Shown: in pieces, positions 28,001 through 40,000 of the stretch
Layout: each line of letters opens with the position of its first letter
Numbering within the stretch: position 1 is the first letter of the stretch
Source of the DNA: Acanthaster planci
Taxonomy: Eukaryota > Echinodermata > Asteroidea > Valvatida > Acanthasteridae
DNA: 64,000 bases
Reading direction: 5' to 3'
Assembly: GCF_001949145.1 (NCBI RefSeq)
Contig: NW_019091433.1
Span: 358,738-422,737, forward strand
Made by a program: the position numbers and the translations under genes
Notes under the pieces: generated by a model
Seen by the model: only the letters and a program-made list of their open reading frames with translations
Database searches by the model: none
Told to the model about the DNA's origin: nothing

Positions 28001-31000
28001 TATCATTACATAATCTGGAGCAGGTAATGACTGACTGTCGCCCCCATCGGGGGCCACGCCAAAGACACCAGACAAGGGGCTCGGAACACCTGAACTCAAA
28101 TCAAAATCTTCAAGCGGTCTCAGGACAAAGGCCAGGCCTTTGTCTGTAACAATCTGTTTTTGAAGAGCTGCCTCTGGTGCTTTCCCGGGTTCAACCTGAG
28201 AAAGTGGGGTTTCTGTTGGTGGTTGGTATTCCTGACCAATTGTATTAGAGTCTGCGTGCTGGGAGGGCAATACTCCAGCTGTTTGAACTGGGCAAGCCTC
28301 TAATGCCATGTTCTCATTTGGATTTAAGATCAACACTTTTCCAGACTCTGGAATGTAGATGGTTGGCTGATTTGGGAGCTCTTCTGGTTTCTCGGCAGGC
28401 TCAGCAGCCATGAGTTGTCCAGTCCTTGGATCCTGAATTATGAGTGGTTTGTGAGTTCCCGGAATCGATGTTATTGCAACGACAGTTGGCAATTTCTCTG
28501 GATGTATTTCCTGCATAACAACATAGTCTGGTAATGGCTGTCCCACACCTCCACCTGGGGTGCGACTTGCTGAGCCAGTTAAGGGGCTCGAGCCGCTGAT
28601 GTCATCTGCAGTCTCTTGTAGAGGCCTCAGAATATAAGCCAGGCCTTGATCCGTAACAACTTGAGTCTTCATATCATCCTGTCGTTTCAATGGTTTCTGA
28701 GCCTCTGATGCAAGGCTCGGAGGAGCTTGTTCTGTCAGATCAGACCTTTGTGGAATCCTATCAAGAGCTTGTGATGCCTCAAGAGGCTGTTCCTCTGCGT
28801 CAGAAATATCTTCTTTCTCAATGTCCTCTACCATCTTGGCACTCAGTGGCTCCATCCCGTCATCGACACTTGCGGGAGCATCCTGGGGAGTAGCAAACAG
28901 TCCTGGAAGCATTGTGGGACTTCCCCTCCGCAGCAGCTGGGCCTGCACACCAAAATGTGGTCTTGTTATGAACTGGAGTGGAGGGTTGACCTTGGCGTAG
29001 GAGGCAAGCCGAGAGGCCATTCTGGCCCCAGCCTCTTCACGGAGCTTCTCTGTCTTCTCATTCAGCTGGCTGATCTCATCTTCATATGTCTGGATTTCTG
29101 CAGCCAAAGCCTGTGATAAACAGATGCGAAAACCCCAAAATCATAATGAGTAATCACGGTGAATAACACTGGCCCAGGAGAATGGAGATTGATAATATCC
29201 TTCACCTTCGGCTCAAGTGTTACCAGCATCCATTCTCCTGATCCTTGGCCAACCATATATTTATTCCCTTAGTAAAACAGAGTTTTGATCCAAACAAAAC
29301 AATTATCAACGACCCCTAGAACAACCTCAAAATCAATTTTGTTTTTCAAATGGAATTCTAAAACACGTCCAAGTAATTAAGATGTAGTGCATTCAAAATG
29401 AAGTAAAATTCATACCTTAAAAATGAATTTTTATACTGTACCCCCAAAATACAAATGCACTTTTGGATTATCTCTGAAGGAAGGATGCAGGAACCATGAC
29501 CTTGTTTTTTCGTGCAAAGTAGTATGCCAAATACCTTTTTGTTGTTTAACCAAACGTACAACAAATTTGCCATTAACAAGTGATAATCCATGGTTAAGTT
29601 TCAGGATAATGAAATCAATGCCCAATAACTTATCCTTTCACACTCACATCATGTTCTGCAAGCTGCCTCTTAATTTCCTCCATGGTTGTAGGCTCAACGG
29701 GTGATGCCATCCTGTCTTGGGCTGCTCTTATCTTAGTCACCAGGACTTCCAACTGGACATCATATTCCTCCTAGAACAACAAATACACAAAATAAACTAG
29801 CCTAGAGTTACCACAGATATCCTTTTATATGATTTAACAGTATGATATATAGATATAGTATATCATGCTTTTGACAGTTGAAAACCAAATGAGGCCATTT
29901 ACAACCTACAGGCATAATGCAGACTAACTAGGTATTTGAACTGATTTTCCCTGAAAGTTTACTGCTTCCACCATAAATCATTCTCCTCTGTGAAGAAGAG
30001 TTATTACTTGAAATGGTGTTGGTGCAAAGTAAGGCTGAAGTGTAGTGCAGTTTCTGTACTATAGCATTAGTGAATGATATACAATATATCCTCAGTTCCT
30101 TGGGTCAACAATAAGTTGCATACAGTGTAGTTCAGGAGACATCTCTGTGAACTGTAATGCATACATATTCAAGGCGTCAAAACTTAGCATGAGCAGGTAA
30201 AAAATGTCTTTGGTAGACTGTGTGTAGAGCTAGCACAGCCTTGCACAGCCTTATTTTATATATGGTATTTAAAGTCCTCCGAGTGAAGTGGTTACCTGTT
30301 GGATGAGAGCCACCCTGAGTTTGTCTTTGTGTTCGTCTGCGATCTGGTGCAGCTGCTCCAATTCTCCAGCTAATTCAGTCAGCTGAGGGTCGATGACCTC
30401 CTGACCTGCAACCTTGGGTGTGACCTCCTGGGCACGGCGAGGAGAGGTGGGTGGAGTCTCAGTGAGATGGCCTCGGGTTGTGGGTTTGGACAGGACCAGG
30501 AAGGCATGTCGGATGTTCAGAGCTTCCACTTTGGCCTCGCACATTTCCAGAGCAGCCAAAAGATCCTTCAAAGAGGAGGAGAAAAAATATCTGCTCAACA
30601 TTTAAAGCATAAGAAAATAACCGCCTGATAACAGCCTGGAAATAAACTTCTAATCAGAGGGCATCTTTTACTGATGGCATTGATATTTCCTATTTGGAAG
30701 CAAGTTTGATGCTTGAAAAAATCACTTGCGAAAAGATTTGCAAAGTGTTCAACAGTAATATGTACAAGATAACATCATCCTGATTAACCTCCTATCAAAG
30801 TTTTTCCCATTCAAGTAGGAAAGGGAACAAGAACAATGTGATTCTTACAGGCTTCAATATAAATAAAACTGTTTCCTCAAAGTCAAGTCAAATTCGATGC
30901 TATTATTGATTCTCTTTTGCAGTGAGTGCTTGAAGTTAACTGTAACGCAGCTCCTTTCCACAAAATCTGAGTCAATTGGGAATACTAATCCTAAAGCTTT

Positions 31001-34000
31001 AACAACACAGTAATGCCAATGACAGAAGATGAAAAAGATAATTTTTAAATGTCTGAAGAAAATTCTCAACAGAAATGTGGGCAAAACAGTTTCTTGAACT
31101 TGTAACTGACCTCTTGAGCTTTCATCTGTTGATGCAGCCCCTTGGTCTCCAACTCAGGTGCAAACATGGCCGCTTTGGCCTGCGAAACAGCAGCTGTCAA
31201 CTCCCCCAACTCCTTGCCATGCTTCACCCACTGTTTGGCAGCCTCTTCAAGGACTGTTCTTCTCTCCTCAGTGATGGATTCCACTTCGTTGGCTCGCTCG
31301 GAAATGGCAGAGGCCTTCTGGGAAAGATGTTTCGAGTCACAGATGTGCGACAGGGCTTCCGTGGTTGCAGTCAGTACGTCCAGCTTCTCAGTGATGTCTG
31401 GGACATTGGCTAAAATGTTCTGTTTACAGGAACATTAGAGTACAGAACTCACAAATTTGAAACACTGACAGGTTTAAGAACAAAGTAAAAGGGGAACGTT
31501 GAGACCAAATCCTTCTTTCGTTGAAATTACATCTACTTTATGAAATATTGTTAAAAATTAAGTAACATCAACCTAACCAAACTATATTCGCTTTGTTACA
31601 TAAAAATAAAAGCCAAGTACAAATACTTTGATGACAAACACCTGAAATTTCAATATAAAACGACTGAACTTTGTTTGTTCTATTTGTATAATGTTATATT
31701 TTTGTTCCAATTTACCGGTAATCACTGTTCAACAAATTCACAAACCTTGTGTGAATCCAACTGAGACTGTACAACCTGTGGGCTCGTCATTACAAGTTCT
31801 GGCTCTGTCACACTGTTCCCTTCAGCTACCCATAATTCCACGTTCGCCATGGCCTCGTGGTACTCCTCCCAGGGTGCGACCGCTTCGGTCAGCTCGGCGA
31901 CCTTCAGTGATGCAGACTCGTCCATCTCCATGACCTGGTGTTGGAGGTTGTCCACTCTGGCAATGACCTGCTGTCTCTCTGTCGGCTGATTGGATTGGTC
32001 GGTGAGGCTGTCAGCCTGGTGATGAAGGACATCCATCAAAGCTTTGGCTTCTTGGAGAGTTTCCTGAGCTTCCTGTACATCAAAATCAAGGAAATGGATG
32101 CATACAAGTGAAGATTGTTATATATCTGTGTTCAAGGGAATCATTCTACCTAAGCACAGAATCTTGCTCACAGCTTGAAGTTTAAAACAAGTACAATGGT
32201 GAACAAAATATTATTATGAGAACTGGAAAAGGCTAATGAGGAGGAACCTGTTCAATTTAAACAAGTATATGTTAACATTTAATTTGGCTAAAAAGACCAA
32301 TTTGATCAGTGTCGCTACCAGCTATGTAAAAAGTGCCGCAGAAACTGAAACAATATAATATAATAGGCCACTGGCTAACAAATTTGGAAGTGTTCTGGAG
32401 GTTGTACAATAACTCACAATAAACACTGAAGTAACAGACGCAAAAGAAAATTGTAATCAACTACACCATGAAAATGGCCTAACATGACATACCTCAGTTG
32501 CTCTCTTCCCTTCCGAGATATCGATGACTCTCTCTTGCAAGGTCTCAGTTACTTCCTCCAAGACCTCCTCAACCCTCTTCACTTTGTCGCAGAAGTCTCT
32601 TCGCAGCCTCTTGGAACCCTCAAGGCTCCTCTCCACATCCCCCATCACCTCGGCCACCTGAGCTTGCTGGATGCGGAGCCTCTCAATCTCCTCGGCGATC
32701 TCAGGAGGCGGCGTGGCTTTGAGGGTGTCATACTTCGACTGCTGAGTGTCAGCAAGGGTGTCAGATGCCTGGTTCAGGACATTCAGCTCATTGGCCATGT
32801 CCTGGCAGATCAATGATAAAAAAAAAATAATTTCAATGCCTTTGAAAACATCTTGTCATGATTAAGTGCAGCAAAGCCACCAGACCGTAACAAAATAAAC
32901 AACTTGACTGAAAGCAGACCAACAAAGTTTCATCAAGTATATCTACAAGCAACGAAAATACCATCTCCTAAATTTTTCCAACACACCTGTTGTCTGTTCA
33001 TCTTCTCTTCAACATCTTTCAGTTCTGGGCCAACACTCTGTACCAGCTCAGCCAGTCTGTTCAGGAGTTGTTTCAGATCCTTCAAGACGTCCTCCACCTG
33101 TAAGGCAAAGATTCGCCTGTCCTCGAGTTCTTGCTCCAGAGAAGATTCAGTCTCAGTTGCTGCAGCTTGTAATCTTTAATTGGATATTTCATAAAAACAT
33201 ATAAGATATACAAATGTAATATGAAGCCTTCTTACCTGCCAACACAGGTGCTAAAGGCGTTTATGCCGGTATTATTTCTGATGATCATTTTATAAGACCA
33301 TGAAGCATTTCTGACATCTGGGTAGTATACAGCTAGACATTGCTTAACTACTCCAGCACTTGTATAACAAAAACAGCACTGCCGATATCATGGTATCCTT
33401 GCTTTTGCAGAGGACATTTATGAGACAGTGGCTACAACTGCATAGACCCGAATAAAACCAGCCACAAGGTAATTAATTTGACACACCCAGCCATTAGGCA
33501 ATGGAACTCAACTATACATGTGCCTCAAAATATACTAGGTTAGTGTGTCCTACCTGCTGTCTCTGTCTTGTACACTTGCCATCTCCTCTCTGACTGGTTC
33601 AGAGAGTGTTGGGTCATCAAGATCATCTAGCAGGATTTGACTGGCTTGTTGCAACCTTTCAAGGCTGGCTTCTCCTTCAGCCATTTTGACTTTGCTCTCC
33701 TAAAGTCAAATTGAAAAAAAAAGAAATAACCAAGATAATTGGAAAAACAGTTATGCTGTTTTCCCCAATGCCGAAAGTCCACCAGGAGGCTTGGGCGGAT
33801 TTTCCCAGATTTTGGAAGCTCTAATCAAGAAAGTATTACTGTACACAGGATATGGTACCCTAGTCACAGCGTGTGTCACTGGTTTCCTACTTGTGATGAG
33901 CACCGGAAGATTTGCAAATTTCCTGCAAACTTTAACCCAGAAATTGGGGTTAAAGGGGGCATTCAAAGCATGACAGAAAAATGAAGCGTACGATAACAAG

Positions 34001-37000
34001 GAAGAAAAACCCATCAATATCCAAAAGAGACCTGTGCCCTATGAAAAAATATCACTCATTAAATTGACCGGTCAGATTATTGTTAATTAATCAATTATTA
34101 AATTGACCAATCAGATTATTATAAATGAATCAATTATTAAATTGACCAATCAAAATCAAGAACTCGGCTATGCTTGAAGAATGAGTTTAAAATCTTACCT
34201 TTGCAGAATCCAGCTTGCTGATGAGGTCTTCATTCCCAACACTAGGTGAGACGTACATGGGCAGGCATCGCTCAGCAGATGACATGAACTCTGTGACCTC
34301 TTGCAAAGCATGATGGTACCCCTGCCAGCTGGCAGCTTGTCTCTTGATCTTCTGGTTGTCGGCCGATGTCTTGTCTTGCAGGCTGTCTGCCAAAAGCTCC
34401 AGGTCTTGCAACCTTTTCTGGACGGCTTCCTTGCCTGGTTCGTTTCCCTGCTTGTCTAATATTTCAGCTTGCTGCTTCAAGAATTCTAGTTGCTTCACCT
34501 GGGTTTGCATGACTTCGCCTATTTCCTAGAAATGAAACATAAACCAAGACAACAGATCATTAAAAGAAAACAAAATGCACAAATGTGTCCCTCTTTGTTG
34601 TCAGCCGAAGAAAACTCTATAAACCTATGGACGTGTCTGATTAGGTGTCTGAGTTTCTAAAGTCAAAAAATAAGCAAGAACTCAATCGACAGATTCCATT
34701 CTTAAAGAGCTAAAAAATTAAGAAATTGTATCATCACCAGCTGAAATATCTGACTAAGACAGGAAATCTCAGTTTATGGAGTATTCAGCCAAGCATCTAA
34801 GATGACCTTCATGCACAGTGCATTTAAATTTTACAGTTGATCAACGCAAGCAGATTACAGCACAATATATTTAGAAAGTGCAACACATTGGTCAGCGTTG
34901 TTCTGTCGAACAGTGCCAGATTTGCAACTATGCGACAACAGGCACCTACCTGACTGAGTTGCTCATTGTCCCTGGCCACTGCCAGGCTCACTGGCGACTG
35001 GTACGAGGCTCTCTCTTCCAGCCCAGTAAGGGCGCTCTTCATCTCGGCTGCACCAGCCTGAAAGTCCTGCCAGTTGTTTACGCCGTCCTGGAGCTCCTCC
35101 TCCACGTTCCTTGCCCTTGTGGCAGTGTCCGCCAGCCGGGAGGCGAGATCGCTGAGATCTGCCTTCAGCTTGGCCGCATCCTCTGGGCTAAGGGATGGCA
35201 GGATCTTCTCAGCGATCTCTTCAACTTCGTCCAGTCTACTCTGGCAGATTGCTTCCTTGGCAAAGAGGAGCTGATTAAGGATAAAAGGGAAGCAGTAATT
35301 AAAAAACTGAAATGTGAACATCTCATACTGTAGTCTACACAGACAGATTGGTTATTTTCACATAGTTCACTATCCTTACGACTGATTTAAAGTCTGAAAC
35401 TGCTTCATTACTTCAAACAGAAGTTTTTTGTGTTTGAAACACTGCCAGGAAAGTTGAAGCTGGCAAGTGGAATTGCTTGGGAGTGAATTTCCATAGCGTA
35501 GGATTTTGCACGGATTTAAATGGAAAGAATCCAAAGATAAGCTGCACTTACTGAATTAATTGAAATTGCCGAACAGCTTTCACTTCTTGTACATGAGCAG
35601 CAAGATGCCCATAACAGTTCCGATTTCTCCTAGTCAGACACATCAGCTATAACTAACATCTTTTCTTAACCGAGTTGAGGAAACAGGAGCAATTCACACT
35701 ATCATGTGCAACTGACGTTTTCTCCCAGAAAGACTGATTTGTGTATCGCAGTTTGACTTTGTGCCTACATAAAGTTTTACTTGCTTCCATCCTTTGAAGG
35801 TTGCAGACATCCAAGGAGTCAAAGAGAGATAACCACCTGAAGAACGACTGAGGCATCCCATGAAAATGACAAGGGGAATTGAAAGATTTGTTGGTGCTAT
35901 TCCCGCAATATGGAGCGCATTTGTTGATTTGAGCTCTCTAATGGCAGCTCACTGATATCTTCAATCGCTTCTACTGGCTGACAACTATCACCCACCTTAT
36001 GTTTCTGCAACTGGTCGTGTCCCTCCTCAAAGTCAACCCCTTCTTCCTCCTCCTGTAGCTTCTCCTCGGCAGCGTCCAGCCACTCCCCAACCGCCTCCTG
36101 GCCTCTCTCCAGGTCTTCCCTCAGGTTCAGGGCCTCCTGCAGCCTGGCCGCTTTCTCCTTGGTAGCATAGAGGAGCTGGGAGTGCAGGGCATCCATCTCC
36201 TCCAGGTCGGCTTGGAGTTTCAGGGGGATGGGCTCCCCCAGCTCAGCGTACTTGGCATTGACACTGATGATGAGGGCTTGGGCTTGCTGGAGCTGCTTGT
36301 CCAGGGTTGGCTGTGAAAGCTATAACCCCCAAAAGCTCACATGTAAGCATGACTCTTAATCTTCTCTTACAGAAGTCAGTATTCAACAAAACTTGAAGGT
36401 GATGTTCAGTGAAATAGTAGGTACGCATTAGGTGCATGTACGCCATTTTATTCTGTGCATTCAAATGTAATTTCTGCACTGAAGAGGAATTACTATGTGA
36501 GTAAATTTGTATCAGTAAATTTAAGTTTTCCTCTGTATCACAGATCTCATTTATGTGTCAATTTACAACACATTCTACACAGTGAATTCACTGAGGATGA
36601 TTGTTTGAATGTGTTAACTTCATAAATTCCGTTCATTCTTAGGGTACGTGACAACTGTTCTTGACTACGCACAAATCACTGCAAAACTTTTTAACTTAGT
36701 AGTGTGTAATTGGTGAATTTTTACAGCACAAGCATAACAAAGAACAGCTTTTCGCAAAAAAATTGTATGATGGACCAGTTGAAGGACTATGACCCAAAGC
36801 CTTGTTAAAGACATAAAAAAGCCCAAATGGCCTCCATCTGGTTTGAGTGATGGATTAGAAATGCTATCACATCTATTGCCACTGAAACACCACGTATGAA
36901 TAAAATAGGAATCGATGTAATCTACTGTGAAGAACTGACCTCGTGCTTGCTTAGTTCTTCCTCAACTCTTTCAGCAGGCAGGCCAATGGGTGTCATCTCC

Positions 37001-40000
37001 CTCATCTCAGCGTCGGCTGCTTTCAGCCAGGCCAGGCATCCCTCCACCTCCTTCCCCAGTGCCTCCTTGTCACTCCTTGTCTGTTCCAGGACCAGCTGGT
37101 TTTCTCTCAGGTTCTCCGCTGCCAACCTCAGGTCCTGCTTGAGCTTGAGGTTGGTGGCAGTGATGACGGGCTGGTCCGTCTTGTCGGCAGTGTGGAGGAT
37201 GTCTTGCCCCTGGGTTTCCAGAGTCACCACGGTGGGAAACTGCTCATCTACCATTGACATCAGGGCCTGGGAAATGATAGCATACAATATACAATTTATT
37301 ATGCATCCAGTTTTGGGGAAACCACTTAATGGACTGTTCTTCATTTCACTGGAAGATATTTCAGACTCATTTCATTGGTAAATCTGGTTAGTACTTTCAA
37401 TTCTTTCAACATAACTCCTATGATGGCAAGAGCTTTCCAACATTTTACAGACCTTGAGTATAATGGAAACATGGTTTTGTACATTACTAGACAGGCCTTG
37501 CTCAACATGATTCAACAATACTAAGATTTCACCTTTTCAACTTTATATTTTGCAGCATCATCCTTCCTTGGAGAAAAGAAGCTACACTTCAATATGGGAA
37601 ATGAGAAAGCATCTAGATTTCTGTTCAAAGACAACAAGGTCAAACAAGGAACAGACATTGGTGGACTTCCACTTGATAGATCTGCTTTGAAAAAAACTGC
37701 TCTGCCTAACACAACACACGCATTTCACACTTTGAAAGGATTTAACATTAATAATCCATCCAAGTTGCCAGGAAACACTCTTGAAAGAACGCTATCACGC
37801 ACCTGGCATTTTTCCAGTTTCTCCTCAGTTATCATTCCGGATTCTTGCAGCGCTGGCATCTCGATGGCACAGTGCTCCAGGCAGTCCTGAACCTCCTTGA
37901 CGTTGGCTGCATAAGCTTGTCTGACCCTCACCGCATCCTCCATGACTATGCATCGGGAGGCGGTCCGGCTGAGCAGGTCCTTGTAGATCCCGTCTAATCG
38001 GGACACGTCCTCTGCATGGTCCATCTGGCCACTGGTTGCCATGGCTGCGCAACTGTCATGAAGACTGTCCATTTTGGGTTGCTGGTTCACAACTTTGGCC
38101 TTAATATCCTGGAAAAGATGTGATTTAACATATACATGTAATCTTAACCCTAACTCCCAGGGACCATTGAAATCCTGCATAACCTTGTTGGGTTCAACAT
38201 GGTTAGGGTTAAAAATCTTCTCCTCTTCTTGCAAAAGTACTTACTCTAACCAGTGCTTGAAAGATTTGTTTGCTGTAATTTGAAAAGATAGAAGGCTATT
38301 TGCAAATTCCTGTTTTTGAATCATACTTTGCCTAATTATCTGATATCAAATAGTCAATGATGCTTAAATTTATTAGTACAAAGTTGGCTACACTCAGGTT
38401 TTACAAAGGATACTAAGCATTCTGGGACTTTTCAAAGAATCCACTGGCTAAAACATGCTAGGATAAATATTACATTTTGAATGCTGCCCGGGTGTCAAGA
38501 GTGCGGGGACAATAATGCATGCATGGCAAAGATAACTAGCAGTATGTGATATTCATAGCCTTTTTGACAGACAATGGCAAAAACAAAAACCTACATACTT
38601 TCCACAACCTTCCAATGATTCCCAAATTCCAATGCTTTTTAACCCCTTCACGCTGGGAGACGGTAAGAGCTGCAGAAAAAATTGAGATCCACAGCCCGCT
38701 TTTCAGCTATTATTCTCGGCCCACCTTTGAGCGAACATGGTGAAAGAAGGCAGANNNNNNNNNNNNNNNNNNNNNNNNNNNNNNNNNNNNNNNNNNNNNN
38801 NNNNNNNNNNNNNNNNNNNNNNNNNNNNNNNNNNNNNNNNNNNNNNNNNNNNNNNNNNNNNNNNNNNNNNNNNNNNNNNNNNNNNNNNNNNNNNNAGCAC
38901 GCAGGGCCACAAACCGAGAATTTGCGGTTTGGCGGGTGGCCTTCATGGCCAAGCGAGGCCGGAATTCTTGGAGTCAGCTTTCAGAAAAAAATTCCTGTCG
39001 TCAAGGGGTTAAGCTTTTCAGGAAATTACGCACCCTGTTTGAAATTTACTGTTTTTAGTCATGTTCAACAATGGACAGGATGAAATACCTCTATTGTCTC
39101 AAGTCTAACGCTGCATGAGATGTGCGACCTCTGTACCAGATGCCTGAATTGAGTGGTGAGTAATTGGCATTTCATGAAAGTAACTAAAGAAACTTTTATT
39201 TACACAAACCTGTCGTGGCTGTGATGTCCACAGCTGCAGATGTGACAAACTTACCCCAGCCTTCTGCAGCTGATCTGTGGCCCGATCCACGTCATGACTG
39301 ATTGGATCCTCTAGCAGCTTAGCCAGGGCCTGCAGATCGGCCAGCTCTGTATCCTCGTCAGCAAGCTGTGCCTCGTAAGCCTCCCGCTGCTGAATGGAGT
39401 CTACAAGGTGGTACTGCTTATTGGATGATTTGCTGGCCACTCTGTAGTCCAGGGGAAAAGATGCATTAAGAGGGTATTATAAAACTTTTCCAATGAAACC
39501 TCAGCTCCCCAGGCATGGCAGGACCCCAATGAATGCTGCCAAATTTTCCAATGAGCATTACATTTTATGTAGTTTTACTCTCAAGCCCAACAGTTAAAAA
39601 ATGAGGTATCCCAGAAATATAAACTTTCAAGATAAATTTCCCAAATAAACTGTTTTACCAGGACAAAATGTAAATTGTTTACATTTTGAACTTAGACTGA
39701 ACATTTTCCTGCAACATTTAATAAGTTCTGATGCCAGAAACGTTTGTTGGTCAAAAAGCAAGAATAATGAAAAATTGAAGAAATGAAAAGTGTTAAAAAA
39801 TTGAAAATGGTTATAACCTGATTGAATCTGGCCACATTACAAGTAAAACTATGGAGAAAATGCTTGTAAACGGCAGCCCACAAATAATAAAGCATACACA
39901 GTTGTGACTAAGATTTAGAAAGCTTTTATTTGAATAGCAATTGTACCTGAATGAGTTTAAAGTATAAACAAATATTGTCAATAAAAAAATCCCAAATCTG

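Noticed and set aside
20451-28673. Reading the modules as plectin repeats, making the gene a spectraplakin
   Set aside because: Only the DPxTG turn is shared; the module is three to four times longer, and about 28 spectrin repeats precede it, whereas the plectin-repeat exon of spectraplakins follows the plakin domain. Not fully excluded.
19284-28893. Many plus-strand open frames of 60-160 residues across the giant exon
   Set aside because: They are antisense shadows of the open minus-strand frame and have no consistent pattern of their own.
33751-34017. 88-residue minus-strand open frame inside the intron between exons 31 and 32
   Set aside because: Exons 31 and 32 join in phase 0 without it, and it has no coiled-coil character.
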